A stretch of DNA of 64,000 nucleotides from Brevibacterium casei CIP 102111 (GCF_900169275.1 NZ_FXZC01000009.1:1-64000); one strand, 5' to 3'. Shown: positions 44,121 through 53,381, numbered from the stretch's first letter. The notes: generated by a model not told the origin, from the letters alone. Program-made: numbers and translations.

Positions 44121-44165
44121 CGCTTCATGAGGTGAGACGAGCATCTTTCAGGCAGACTTGTGACC

Positions 44166-45236
44166 ATGGCTGAACTCTTCACCCCGATGACGCTGCGCGG
44201 ACTGACGATCGAGAACCGGATCTGGCTCGCTCCCATGTGCCAGTACTCGTGCGAGGCCGAGGACGGCATGCCCGGCAGCTGGCACCTCGTCCATCTCGGA
44301 GCGCGCGCGACCGGCGGATTCGGGCTCATCCTCACCGAAGCCTCGGCGGTCGTTCCCGAGGGCAGGATCTCCCCGCAGGACGCCGGGATCTGGAGCGACG
44401 ACCACGCCGCGGCGTGGACGCCCGTCGTCGACTTCGTCCACTCGCAGGGGACCCCGATCGGCATGCAGCTCGCCCACGCCGGACGCAAGGCGAGCACCTA
44501 CCGGCCCTTCGACGGCAACCCGCGCGGCACCGTTCCCGAGTCGGAGGGCGGATGGCAGCCGGTGGGCGCGAGCCCGATCGCCTACCCCGGGTACACCGAG
44601 CCGACGGAGATGACGGAGGACGACATCGCCGAGGTGGTCGCCGCCTTCGCCGCGGCCGCGAAACGCGCCGTCGGGGTCGGCTTCGACCTCGTCGAACTCC
44701 ATGCCGCTCACGGCTACCTCCTCCATTCGTTCCTCTCCCCGCTGTCGAATCAGCGCACCGATCGCTACGGCGGTGATCTCGAGGGACGCTCCCGTCTGCT
44801 CGTCGAGACCTACGACGCCGTGCGTGCGGCCGTGGGTGAGGATGTCCCCGTGTTCGTCCGGCTCTCGGCGAGCGAATGGACCGAAGGGGGATTCGACATC
44901 GCCGAGGCGGTCGAGGTCTCCCGTGCCCTCGACGCCCGCGGGGTCGACGTCATCGACGTGTCCTCGGGCGGAAACGTTCCCGTGAAGGTCCCCGTGGGAC
45001 CCGGCTATCAGGTGCCGCTGTCGGCGGCGATCAGGGACGCGGGCGCGACGACGGCGACCGTCGGCCTCATCACCGAACCCGGTCAGGCGGAGACGATCCT
45101 CGCATCAGGCCAGGCCGATGCGATCCTGCTCGCCCGTGTGGCCCTGCGCGAACCTGCGTGGCCGCAGCGGGCGGCCCATGAACTCGGCGAAGAGCCGGGG
45201 CCGTATCCACCGCAGTATGTGAGGGGCAGATGGTGA
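44166..45236 (+). CDS. Old Yellow Enzyme-family NADPH:flavin oxidoreductase (YqjM/NamA-like)
   Basis: A 356-residue FMN TIM barrel. Hallmarks: LAPMCQYSCEAEDG near 20-33 (the Cys of the YqjM/thermophilic-like subclass contacting FMN), QLAHAGRKAS near 100-109 (HAGRK motif), HAAHGYLLHSFLSPLSNQRTD near 175-195 (the substrate-binding HxxH pair, here H-A-A-H, and SPxxNxRTDxYGG). It reduces activated C=C bonds with NADPH. ATG at 44166 is preferred to an in-frame GTG two codons upstream because CAGACT lies 7 bases ahead. It overlaps the MBL gene by 7 bases. Confidence 0.92.
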   Translation: MAELFTPMTLRGLTIENRIWLAPMCQYSCEAEDGMPGSWHLVHLGARATGGFGLILTEASAVVPEGRISPQDAGIWSDDHAAAWTPVVDFVHSQGTPIGMQLAHAGRKASTYRPFDGNPRGTVPESEGGWQPVGASPIAYPGYTEPTEMTEDDIAEVVAAFAAAAKRAVGVGFDLVELHAAHGYLLHSFLSPLSNQRTDRYGGDLEGRSRLLVETYDAVRAAVGEDVPVFVRLSASEWTEGGFDIAEAVEVSRALDARGVDVIDVSSGGNVPVKVPVGPGYQVPLSAAIRDAGATTATVGLITEPGQAETILASGQADAILLARVALREPAWPQRAAHELGEEPGPYPPQYVRGRW

Positions 45237-45886
45237 ACACGATCGAGACAGAGCACGTCGTCGTCCGTTGGATCTCCGTGTCGGAGATGGAGAACAACGT
45301 CTATCTCATCACGGCGAAGGAGACGGGGGCTCAGGTCCTCATCGACGCCGCCGACGACATCGACGCGATCGAGGAGCTGCTTGGTGCCGGAGCCGAGGAC
45401 ACGAGCGCGACACCGGTCCTGCAGGCGATCATCACGACGCATCGCCACTGGGACCACATCCGCGCCTTGCCGGCGGCAGCGAAGAGGCACCCGGATGCGA
45501 TGACGATCGCCGGGGCCGCCGATGCCGCGGCGATCGCCGAGGCCAAAGGGGTGGAGATCGCGCACACCGTCGAGCACCTCGACGTCGGTGACTTCGGCGG
45601 GTTCGTCCTCCAGGCAATCGCCCTGTGCGGACACACGCCGGGATCGATCGCCCTGCTGCTGCGCGACGGGGGAGAGACGATCCTCTTCTCCGGGGATTCG
45701 CTCTTCCCCGGCGGACCCGGCAAGACGTGGTCGCCGGAGGACTTCACCTCGCTCATGGACGACCTCGAGGAGCGGGTCTTCGACCAGCTGCCCGATGACA
45801 CGCAGGTGCTGCCGGGACACGGCGCGCCGACGACTCTCGGTGCCGAGCGCGGTCAGTTGGGGGAGTGGCGCGAACGCGGCTGGTGA
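45230..45886 (+). CDS. MBL-fold metallo-hydrolase (glyoxalase II-like)
   Basis: A 218-residue metallo-beta-lactamase fold hydrolase. Metal ligands are visible in ITTHRHWDH (about 65-73; HxHxDH), LCGHTPGSIALL (about 128-140), FSGDSLFPGG (about 148-157) and LPGHGAPT near 192-199, the full set for a dinuclear centre. The start ATG at 45230 overlaps the OYE gene stop region, so the two are translationally coupled and may act on the same substrate, e.g. a thioester or lactone. The 3' end is near the convergent PH-domain gene. Confidence 0.9.
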   Translation: MVNTIETEHVVVRWISVSEMENNVYLITAKETGAQVLIDAADDIDAIEELLGAGAEDTSATPVLQAIITTHRHWDHIRALPAAAKRHPDAMTIAGAADAAAIAEAKGVEIAHTVEHLDVGDFGGFVLQAIALCGHTPGSIALLLRDGGETILFSGDSLFPGGPGKTWSPEDFTSLMDDLEERVFDQLPDDTQVLPGHGAPTTLGAERGQLGEWRERGW

Positions 45887-45934
45887 CCGGAACCTGATCG
45901 TCAGTACTCCCCGGCACCCGATCTCAGGGCAGGG

Positions 45935-46516
45935 TCACCAGCGCGGCACGGCCATGAAGCCGAGGATCGCCCAGACGATCGCGACGGCCAGCGCTGCGAT
46001 CACCGGCACATTCCACACCTGGGTGATCGTGCGCTCTCCGCGAGGGTTGGCCAGCTGCGCCTCGTTCAGGCGCGCATGGTGGTCGAGGACGGTGTCGACC
46101 GCGGGACTCGGCTCGTCGACGAGTCGGCGGATCCCGTGGGCGTCCTTCTCCATCTTCTTGCCCCGACCCGCGAGCGGCCACGATGAATAGCTCTTCTCGT
46201 GTGTGCGCACGCTCAGTCCGAAATGGGTGTCGAAGCCGTCGACGAGGTTCCACGGCACAGTGATCGTGGTGAGCGGGTTGACGAGGACGATCTCCTGCGG
46301 TCGCAGTTCGACCCGGGGGTGCCGGTAGAGCGCCCAGACGCCGACGAAGAGCAGCACCGGGATCCCTGCGACGGCGAGGCCGCGAAGGGTGAAGTCGCCG
46401 ACAACGATCGAGCCGATGCCGATCGCCGCGACGGCCGCTACGAGGACGAAGAGGACGGTCGATCCCGTCGTTCTCACGATTCGGGTCTCGTCGGGTCCGA
46501 TCTCACTGTTTGCCAT
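45935..46516 (-). CDS. Membrane protein with bacterial PH domain (DUF/bPH6-like)
   Basis: A 193-residue protein. Two hydrophobic helices (about 20-40 and 44-62) precede a PH-like domain beginning YRHPRVELRPQEIVLVNPLT, where the IVLVNPLTTITVPWNLVDGF segment is the family hallmark of strands following a membrane hairpin; another helix (VPVIAALAVAIVWAILGF) ends it. Actinobacterial bPH proteins of this shape sit in the membrane and their role is unknown. The ATG at 46516 follows TAGGAT by 6 bases, hence leaderless. The gene converges with the MBL gene; the stop codons are 49 bases apart within a 10-bp inverted repeat. Confidence 0.78.
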   Translation of the reverse strand: MANSEIGPDETRIVRTTGSTVLFVLVAAVAAIGIGSIVVGDFTLRGLAVAGIPVLLFVGVWALYRHPRVELRPQEIVLVNPLTTITVPWNLVDGFDTHFGLSVRTHEKSYSSWPLAGRGKKMEKDAHGIRRLVDEPSPAVDTVLDHHARLNEAQLANPRGERTITQVWNVPVIAALAVAIVWAILGFMAVPRW

Positions 46517-46522
46517 CCGAAC

Positions 46523-46528
46523 ATCCTA
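46523..46528 (-). promoter_or_regulatory. -10 element of a leaderless promoter (PH-domain protein)
   Basis: TAGGAT on the minus strand, 6 bases before the ATG at 46516. Confidence 0.55.
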
Positions 46529-46601
46529 TCCACTGAGACCCGAGGGTCGATCACTGTGGCCTGGGTCTCGAAACGGTAACGATTCGAGATATGGCTCACA
46601 T

Positions 46602-46617
46602 TGTGGACTCAGTCACA
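46602..46617 (+). promoter_or_regulatory. Crp/GlxR-like site upstream of the peptide-transport operon
   Basis: TGTGGACTCAGTCACA matches TGTGA-N6-TCACA at nine of ten half-site bases. It lies about 145 bases upstream of the substrate-binding protein start, with a possible TAACTT -10 at 46631-46636. GlxR-type cAMP regulators use such sites in related genera; no crp gene is in the window. Confidence 0.45.
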
Positions 46618-46762
46618 GTGACGTGTGAATTAACTTTGAGGCAATCCATGCAGAAGCATGAACGAGGTCACATTCCCGATGGCGGGCCGTGTGACCGCAG
46701 CGCATCCCGAATCCGGGAGGCGAGCACGTGGGCGCGAGCCCAGAGAACAACAAGGAGAGAAC

Positions 46763-48571
46763 GTGAACAAGCGCTTCCTCGCAGCCGGTGCCTCAGTTGC
46801 CGCAGCAGCAATGGTGCTTTCTGCCTGCACCCCTCCCGGTGGTGGCAATGACGATCAGGCCTCGGAGAACTCGATCCTCAACATCGGGTGGAACGAGTCC
46901 TTCCGTTCGATGAACACGATGACGGCCAACGGCAACGCGGTCTCGAACGCCATTCTCACCTACATGATGAATGACAACTTCAAGTACTACGACGAGAATC
47001 TGGAGTTGCAGGACGGCTCACTCGGCTCGGTCGAGCGGGTCTCCGAGGATCCGCTCAAGGTCAAGTACACGTTCAACGACAACGCGAAGTGGTCGGACGG
47101 CACGCCGGTCGACGCCGCGGACCTCGCTCTCACCTGGGCGGGCACCTCGGCGAACTTCAACACGGTCGACTCGAACAACAACGACGACGGCACCGTCAAG
47201 GAGAACGACGAGAGCACCGTCTACTTCGACTCCTCGTCGATCGGCCCCGCTCTCATCAAGGACTTCCCCGAGGTCTCCGAAGACGGCAAGGAGATCACCT
47301 TCGAGTACTCCAAGCCCTTCGCCGACTGGGAGCTCACCTTCGGCGTCGGCGCCGACGGCGTCGGCGTGCCGGCGCACATCGTCGCGAAGAAGGCGCTGGG
47401 AGAGGAAGACCCTGCCGCGGGCAAGCAGGCCATCCTCGACGCGATCAAGAACAAGGACACAGCAGCCCTGTCGAAGATCTCGAATGTCTGGAACACCGGC
47501 TTCGACTTCACCTCGATGCCCGACGACGAGGACCTCCTCGTCCACAACGGCCCGTACAAGATCACGGACTTCCAGGAGGGCCAGTACATCACGGTCCAGA
47601 AGGACGAGAACTACTCGGGTCCCGTCAAGCCCAAGGTCGACACCATCACGGTGCGCTACAACGGCGACCCGATGGCGATGGTGCAGGCGGTCGAGAACGG
47701 CGAGGTCGACATGACCCAGCCGCAGGCGACCGCTGACGTCCTCTCCGCCGCCGAGGGCATCGACGGCGTCACGGTCGACGCCGCTGACGGTGCGACCTAC
47801 GAGCACGTCGACTTCACCTTCGACAACAACGGTCCGTTCGATCCGAAGTCCTACGGCGGCGACGAGGAGAAGGCGAAGAAGGTCCGGCAGGCCTTCCTCA
47901 AGACGGTTCCCCGCGCGGAGATCGTCGACAAGATTATCAAGCCGCTCAACGAGAACGCCGTGGTGCGCGATTCCTTCACCCAGGTGCCCGGTTCGCCGAT
48001 GTACGACGGCATCGTCAACGGCAACGGGATGAAGGCCGACTACTCGGACGTCAACACCGACGAGGCGAAGAAGCTCCTCGACGAGGTCGGCGGCGAGATC
48101 AAGCCCGTGCGCATCATGTACGACAACACGAACTCGCGTCGTCAGCAGGAGTTCCAGCTCATCAAGGAATCGGCTGAGAAGGCCGGCTTCAAGATCGAAG
48201 ACGTCGGCGACGTCAACTGGGGCACCCGCCTCGGCGACGGCACGTACGATCTCTCGCTCTTCGGCTGGCAGTCCGAGGACACCGGAATCACCTCGAGCGA
48301 TGCGAACTACCGGACCGGTGCGCAGAACAACTACGGCGGGTACTCGAACGAGAAGGTCGACAAGATCCTCGACGAGATGCTCACCGCTGACGAAGCGAAC
48401 GCCGAGAAGCTCTCGATCGATCTGGAGAAGCAGCTCACCGACGACGCCTTCGGTGCTCCGATCTTCCAGTTCCCGGAGCTGACGATCTACAACGACAGCG
48501 TCAAGAACGTGAAGTCGACGTCCGTGTCGCCGACGATGTTCTGGAACTACTGGGAGTGGGAGAAGAACTGA
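46763..48571 (+). CDS. Peptide/oligopeptide ABC transporter substrate-binding lipoprotein (family 5)
   Basis: A 602-residue SBP_bac_5 protein. Lipobox: a basic start, hydrophobic GASVAAAAMVLSAC (acylated Cys near residue 22), then an acidic mature protein with NIGWNESFRSMNTMTANGNA, and later CYTFNDNAKWSDGTPVDAAD-like segments (KWSDGTPVDAADLALTW) which is the family signature. It binds peptides or a similar solute outside the membrane and feeds the two permeases downstream. GTG start with AAGGAGA 8 bases upstream. A possible Crp/GlxR site precedes it. A 13-bp hairpin separates it from the permease gene, as is common for abundant binding proteins. Confidence 0.93.
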   Translation: MNKRFLAAGASVAAAAMVLSACTPPGGGNDDQASENSILNIGWNESFRSMNTMTANGNAVSNAILTYMMNDNFKYYDENLELQDGSLGSVERVSEDPLKVKYTFNDNAKWSDGTPVDAADLALTWAGTSANFNTVDSNNNDDGTVKENDESTVYFDSSSIGPALIKDFPEVSEDGKEITFEYSKPFADWELTFGVGADGVGVPAHIVAKKALGEEDPAAGKQAILDAIKNKDTAALSKISNVWNTGFDFTSMPDDEDLLVHNGPYKITDFQEGQYITVQKDENYSGPVKPKVDTITVRYNGDPMAMVQAVENGEVDMTQPQATADVLSAAEGIDGVTVDAADGATYEHVDFTFDNNGPFDPKSYGGDEEKAKKVRQAFLKTVPRAEIVDKIIKPLNENAVVRDSFTQVPGSPMYDGIVNGNGMKADYSDVNTDEAKKLLDEVGGEIKPVRIMYDNTNSRRQQEFQLIKESAEKAGFKIEDVGDVNWGTRLGDGTYDLSLFGWQSEDTGITSSDANYRTGAQNNYGGYSNEKVDKILDEMLTADEANAEKLSIDLEKQLTDDAFGAPIFQFPELTIYNDSVKNVKSTSVSPTMFWNYWEWEKN

Positions 48572-48610
48572 TTCGCATCTGATGCGATCGGCTTCTCACC
48601 TTCTCAGCTG

Positions 48611-48640
48611 CTGTGGGGATCACATCAGTGATCCCCACAG
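48611..48640 (+). terminator. Stem-loop between the binding-protein and permease genes
   Basis: CTGTGGGGATCAC-ATCA-GTGATCCCCACAG, a perfect 13-bp stem. It may protect the upstream mRNA or lower readthrough into the permease genes, so the binding protein is made in excess. Confidence 0.65.
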
Positions 48641-48673
48641 TGGCGTGCTCGCACAGACGGAATCGGACACACC

Positions 48674-50218
48674 ATGATCAAGTTCATTCTCAGACGTCTC
48701 CTGTCGACGGTCATCGTTCTGCTCGTCGTCACGTTCGTCCTCTATCTCCTGCTCAACGTCGCCCTCGACTTCTTCTGGGACCTGCGCTCGAGCACCTCCC
48801 CGAACATCGAAGCACTCTATGAGTCCCGTATCAGGCTCCTCGATCTCGAGACACCCGCGGTCGTCCGCTACTTCAAGTGGCTCGCCGGTGCCAGCGGATG
48901 CCTCATCGGCCAGTGCGACCTCGGCATCGCGTGGAAGAGCGGTCAGGAAGTCACCTACCTGCTCCAGGGCGCGATCATCAACACGATCAAGCTCATCACG
49001 GCCTCGACGATCGTCGCCATCATCCTCGGCATCGCCGTCGGCATGATCTCGGCCATCCGCCAGTACTCGGGCTTCGACTACTTCATCACCTTCGTCTCGT
49101 TCCTCCTCTACTCGCTGCCCGTCTTCTGGGTCGCGGTTCTGCTCAAGCAGTACGGGGCGATCGAGATCAACAACTTCATCAATGATCCGACACTGGACAG
49201 CTGGTGGCCGATCATCATCTTCTGCCTCGCGATGGGCCTGTTCTGGATGGGCGCACTCGGCGGGGGCAAGAAGCGGCGGATCATCACCTTCGCCGCCGCG
49301 ACGCTCGTCACCTTCGGCACGATCTACTACATCCTCGCGAGCGGGTGGCTGCAGCAGCCGACCATCGGAGTCGTCGGCGTCGTCGTCATCGGCGTCGGTG
49401 CGGCGATCGTCATGACGTTCCTCTCGACGGGTTTGAAGAACAAGCGCGTCCTCTACGCCACACTCACGTGCGCCGTCATCGGAGCCCTCATCTACATGCC
49501 GCTCCAGTACCTCTTCTACTACCAGGAGATGAACTGGCTGTGGATGTTCGGCCTCCTCGTCGTCGCCATCGGCGTGGCCATCGGCGTCGGCCTTGCCTTC
49601 CGCGGACCCGACCCGTGGGACACCGCGCGCACGACGGTCTTCACGACGCTCATCATCGCCGTGACGATCTTCGCCGACCGCGTGCTCCAGGGCTGGTCGG
49701 AGTACTCGAGAAGCCCCGCGATCAACAACCGTCCGATCGCGACGATCGGGGCCTCCGCACCGAACGTCAACGGCGATTTCTGGATCACGAACCTCGACTC
49801 GTTCACCCACCTCCTCCTGCCGTCGATCGCCCTCGTCCTCATCTCCTTCGCGTCGTACACCCGCTACACCCGCGGGTCGATGCTCGAGGTCATGGGACAG
49901 GACTACATCCGCACCGCGCGGGCCAAGGGACTCAACGAGCGCACCGTGATCATGCGCCATGCGCTGCGCAACGCGCTTCTGCCGCTCGCCTCGATCATCC
50001 CCGTCGACGTCATCACGATGATCGGCGGTGCGGTGATCACGGAGACGATCTTCGGCTGGAACGGCATGGGCAAGCTCTTCATCGACTCGATGAATCGCGC
50101 TGAGCTCGACCCGATCATGGCCTACATCCTCATCACGGGCCTCCTCGCCATCATCGCCAACCTGGTCGCGGACTTCCTCTACGCCGTCCTCGACCCGAGA
50201 ATCCGAGTGAACGCATGA
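48674..50218 (+). CDS. ABC transporter permease (OppB/DppB type) with an extra membrane insertion
   Basis: A 514-residue permease, about 190 residues longer than usual. The N-terminal IKFILRRLLSTVIVLLVVTF and the loop LGIAWKSGQEVTYLL belong to DppB. The C-terminal half carries the EAA loop (VMGQDYIRTARAKGLNERTV, then ALRNALLPLASIIPV). Between about 160 and 360 is an inserted block with some six extra hydrophobic segments (LGGGKKRRIITFAAATLVTF, and VGVVVIGVGAAIVMTFLST among them) not expected in this family. AATCGGACACACC precedes the ATG weakly. It overlaps the next permease gene by four bases (ATGA). Confidence 0.9.
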   Translation: MIKFILRRLLSTVIVLLVVTFVLYLLLNVALDFFWDLRSSTSPNIEALYESRIRLLDLETPAVVRYFKWLAGASGCLIGQCDLGIAWKSGQEVTYLLQGAIINTIKLITASTIVAIILGIAVGMISAIRQYSGFDYFITFVSFLLYSLPVFWVAVLLKQYGAIEINNFINDPTLDSWWPIIIFCLAMGLFWMGALGGGKKRRIITFAAATLVTFGTIYYILASGWLQQPTIGVVGVVVIGVGAAIVMTFLSTGLKNKRVLYATLTCAVIGALIYMPLQYLFYYQEMNWLWMFGLLVVAIGVAIGVGLAFRGPDPWDTARTTVFTTLIIAVTIFADRVLQGWSEYSRSPAINNRPIATIGASAPNVNGDFWITNLDSFTHLLLPSIALVLISFASYTRYTRGSMLEVMGQDYIRTARAKGLNERTVIMRHALRNALLPLASIIPVDVITMIGGAVITETIFGWNGMGKLFIDSMNRAELDPIMAYILITGLLAIIANLVADFLYAVLDPRIRVNA

Positions 50219-51246
50219 GCATCGACGACAAAGAACAGAGCCCGATCGCCACCGACAGCGTCGGTGAGAACGCGATCGAAGCCAAGGAGACCGAAGGCCT
50301 CTCGCAGGGGAAGATCGTCTTCCGGAAGTTCCTCCGGCACAAAGGCGCGATGGTGGGACTCATCGTCCTCTTCCTCGTCACCGTCTTCGCCTACTCGGCC
50401 CAGGGCATCGGCCCGATCCCGGGCTGGTGGATCTTCAACCACACGGCCTCCAATCCGATCGTCAATCCGGGCGGCGCGCCGACGTGGACGCTGCAGAACT
50501 TCTTCTCCCCGGGAGAGCACCCGTTCGGTCAGGATGAGATCGGCCGGGACAACTTCGCCCGCGTGATGAAGGGCACCCAGATCTCCATCATGGTCATGCT
50601 CATCATCGGCATCGTGGCGCTCATCATCGGCACGATCGTCGGCGCGCTGGCTGGTTACTACCGGGGTTGGGTCGACTCACTGCTCATGCGCGTTACCGAC
50701 GGCTTCATCATCCTTCCCGTCATCGTCGTCGGCGCCATCCTCGGCAAGCTCGTCTCGGGCACCGGAGGCGCGATGCTCGGACTCGTCCTCGGCGCGATCC
50801 TCTGGACCGGCCTGGCGCGACTCGTCCGCGGTGACTTCCTCTCCCTGCGCGAACGCGAGTTCGTCGACTCCGCCCGAGTCGCCGGCGCGAGCGACTTCCG
50901 GATCATGTTCAAGCACATGCTCCCGAACGCGATGGGCGTCATCATCGTCAACACGACGCTGCTGATGAGCCAGGCGATCGTCCTCGAGGCGTCGCTGAGC
51001 TTCCTCGGCTTCGGCATCTCTCCGCCGGACATCTCACTCGGGCAGCTCATCAGCGAATACCAGACCTCGTTCGCGACCCGCCCGTGGCTGTTCTGGTGGC
51101 CCGGTCTCTTCATCATCGTCATCGCTCTGTGCGTGAACTTCATCGGCGACGGTCTCCGCGACGCGTTCGACCCCCGCATGAAGACGATCCCGAGCTGGCG
51201 GAAGATGAAGAAGGCCGAGCGCATGGCGAAGAAGGGGGACAAGTGA
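50215..51246 (+). CDS. ABC transporter permease (OppC/DppC type)
   Basis: A 343-residue permease of normal length. About 35 acidic cytoplasmic residues precede GKIVFRKFLRHKGAMVGLIV, the OppC-type N-terminus. GQDEIGRDNFARVMKGTQIS follows (the family GTDxxGRD motif), and the EAA loop is LREREFVDSARVAGASDFRI, then FKHMLPNAMGVIIV. Five to six helices are predicted. It pairs with the preceding permease to form the membrane channel. The ATG overlaps the previous stop, and its own stop overlaps the ATPase start, so the operon is tightly coupled. Confidence 0.94.
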   Translation: MSIDDKEQSPIATDSVGENAIEAKETEGLSQGKIVFRKFLRHKGAMVGLIVLFLVTVFAYSAQGIGPIPGWWIFNHTASNPIVNPGGAPTWTLQNFFSPGEHPFGQDEIGRDNFARVMKGTQISIMVMLIIGIVALIIGTIVGALAGYYRGWVDSLLMRVTDGFIILPVIVVGAILGKLVSGTGGAMLGLVLGAILWTGLARLVRGDFLSLREREFVDSARVAGASDFRIMFKHMLPNAMGVIIVNTTLLMSQAIVLEASLSFLGFGISPPDISLGQLISEYQTSFATRPWLFWWPGLFIIVIALCVNFIGDGLRDAFDPRMKTIPSWRKMKKAERMAKKGDK

Positions 51247-53138
51247 TGACCGAGCAGAACACGACTGAGTCGACCACCGGTGCGAAGTCACCGATCCTCG
51301 ACGTCAAGGACCTCGGAGTCCACTTCTGGGTGAGCGACGAATGGTGGATGGCAGCCGAGGGACTCACGTACACGGTGAATGCGGGCGAAGTGCTCGCGAT
51401 CGTCGGTGAGTCCGGTTCCGGCAAATCGCAGTCGAGCATGTCCCTGCTCGGTCTGCTGCCGAGCAACGGCCGGGCCACCGGCTCGGCGAAGCTCGGCGAC
51501 AAGGAGCTCATCGGGATGCCGCAGGAGCGGATGCAGCACATCCGCGGCAACGACATCTCGGTGATCTTCCAGGAGCCGATGACCGCGCTCAACCCGGTCT
51601 ACACGGCGGGCTTCCAGATCATGGAGACCCTCCGCGTCCACCTCGACATGGGTCCGAAGGAGGCGAAGGAGCGCGCTCTCGAGCTCATGCGCCTCGTCGA
51701 GATCCCGGAACCGGAGGAGCGGTACAACTCGTTCCCCCACCAGCTCTCGGGCGGTCAGCGCCAGCGCATCATGATCGCGCAGGCGCTTGCGTGCCAGCCG
51801 AAGCTGCTCATCGCCGACGAGCCGACCACGGCGCTCGACGTCACGGTGCAGGCGGAGATCCTCAAGCTCATGCGCGAGCTGAAGTCGAAGCTCGATGCCG
51901 GCATCATCCTCATCACGCACGACATGGGCGTGGTCGCGGACATGGCCGACCGCATCATCGTCATGCGTTCGGGCAAGGTCGTCGAGTCGGGGACGGCGGA
52001 TGAGATCTTCTACAACCCGCAGCACCCGTACACGAAGCAGCTCCTCGAAGCCGTGCCCCACCTCGGCACCGAGATCGAAGGGCAGGCGTTCGGTACGGAT
52101 CTCCACGACGTCGAGGAGGCCATCCACGAACTCGAGGAGACCTTCGCGGACGAGTCCGGGGGCGACGATCTCGGCGCCGGATCGGTGGCCGACAACGATG
52201 CCGAGGCCACTGCCGTGTCGACGGGGGAGGCTTCGCATCCTCACATAGAGATGGATTCGACGGAGACCTACTACCATCCTGGGTCGCAGGCGGACTTCTC
52301 GCAGCCCTCGGCACTCCAGCTGCGGGATGCGGCGATCGAGTACCCCGCGGTCGGGCGGAAGAAGGCGTTCCGCGCCGCTCACCACATCAACCTCATGATC
52401 GCTCCCGGTGAGGTCGTCGGCCTCGTCGGCGAGTCGGGATCGGGCAAGACGACGATCGGCCGCGCGGCCCTCGGCCTCCTGCCCACCGTCGAAGGCGACA
52501 TGGTCGTCAACGGCAAGAGCATCAAGGGGCTGACCAACAAGCAGATGCGGCCGCTGCGCAAGGAGGTGGGGATCGTGTTCCAGGACCCCGGCTCCTCGCT
52601 CAACCCGCGCCTGCCCATCGGCGAGTCGATCGGCGAACCCCTCTACCTCCACGAGGGGATGAAGGGTCCGGCGCTCAACAAGCGCGTCGAGGAGCTCCTC
52701 CACGCGGTCGAGCTGCCGACGTCGATGCGCAACCGCTACCCGCACGAGCTCTCGGGCGGTCAGCGTCAGCGCATCGGCATCGCCCGTGCGCTCAGCCTGC
52801 GGCCGAAGCTGCTCATCGCCGATGAGCCGACCTCGGCGCTCGACGTCTCCGTCCAGGCGAAGGTCCTCGACCTCTTCGAGAGCCTCCAGGCGCTCTACGG
52901 GTTTGCGTGCCTCTTCATCAGCCACGATCTCGCTGTCGTCGAGCGCATCGCCTCCCGCATCGCCGTCATGCGGCACGGGTACCTCGTCGAGATCGGGCAG
53001 GCCTCGCAGGTCGTGGCCAACCCGGTCCATCCCTACACGCAGCGCCTGCTCTCCGCGGTTCCGGTTCCGGATCCCAAGGAGCAGCGCAAGCGCCGGGAGG
53101 CCCGCGACGCCGTGCTCGAGGCGACGATGAACGCCTGA
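51246..53138 (+). CDS. Fused dual ABC ATPase (OppD-OppF type)
   Basis: A 630-residue protein with two complete ABC domains. Domain 1 (about 15-280): Walker A GESGSGKSQSSMS, signature LSGGQRQR, Walker B LLIADEPTTALD. Domain 2 (about 355-620): Walker A GESGSGKTTIGRA, signature LSGGQRQR, Walker B LLIADEPTSALD. An acidic linker (about 280-345, with ELEETFADESGG) joins them. Each half has the OppD/OppF C-terminal extension (QHPYTKQLLEAVP and VHPYTQRLLSAVP). Fusion of OppD and OppF is common in actinobacteria. It powers the two permeases. Overlap of one base with the previous gene. A strong terminator follows. Confidence 0.95.
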   Translation: MTEQNTTESTTGAKSPILDVKDLGVHFWVSDEWWMAAEGLTYTVNAGEVLAIVGESGSGKSQSSMSLLGLLPSNGRATGSAKLGDKELIGMPQERMQHIRGNDISVIFQEPMTALNPVYTAGFQIMETLRVHLDMGPKEAKERALELMRLVEIPEPEERYNSFPHQLSGGQRQRIMIAQALACQPKLLIADEPTTALDVTVQAEILKLMRELKSKLDAGIILITHDMGVVADMADRIIVMRSGKVVESGTADEIFYNPQHPYTKQLLEAVPHLGTEIEGQAFGTDLHDVEEAIHELEETFADESGGDDLGAGSVADNDAEATAVSTGEASHPHIEMDSTETYYHPGSQADFSQPSALQLRDAAIEYPAVGRKKAFRAAHHINLMIAPGEVVGLVGESGSGKTTIGRAALGLLPTVEGDMVVNGKSIKGLTNKQMRPLRKEVGIVFQDPGSSLNPRLPIGESIGEPLYLHEGMKGPALNKRVEELLHAVELPTSMRNRYPHELSGGQRQRIGIARALSLRPKLLIADEPTSALDVSVQAKVLDLFESLQALYGFACLFISHDLAVVERIASRIAVMRHGYLVEIGQASQVVANPVHPYTQRLLSAVPVPDPKEQRKRREARDAVLEATMNA

Positions 53139-53180
53139 GCAGGACCGCCTCGGCGTCGGTGCCGGGGATGGCAGTCTCCG

Positions 53181-53232
53181 CGAGGCGGATCCGGTTCGAT
53201 CTCAGCTCTGATGTCGAACCGGATCCGCCTCG
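53181..53232. terminator. Terminator at the end of the peptide-transport operon
   Basis: CGAGGCGGATCCGGTTCGA pairs perfectly with TCGAACCGGATCCGCCTCG (19 bp), 14-base loop, 43 bases after the ATPase stop codon. Confidence 0.85.
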
Positions 53233-53328
53233 CTGGCGTCCGAGGGCTGACACGGGAGGGCCGACACCGGCGGGCCGGCACCGGAGGAGCCCGAAACCAC
53301 CTGTGAATCGGGCGACCTGCGCGGTGCG

Positions 53329-53334
53329 TATAAT
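53329..53334 (+). promoter_or_regulatory. Consensus -10 of typA
   Basis: TATAAT, a perfect consensus, 47 bases before the ATG at 53382; the -35 is weak. Confidence 0.55.
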
Positions 53335-53381
53335 TGTGTGTTGGGTCCGGTCCGGACCACCCTCCCTACCTAAGGCTATTG

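Noticed and set aside
51288..53030. 580-residue open frame antisense to the dual ABC ATPase
   Set aside because: Shadow of the ATPase gene, which has full ABC motifs on the plus strand.
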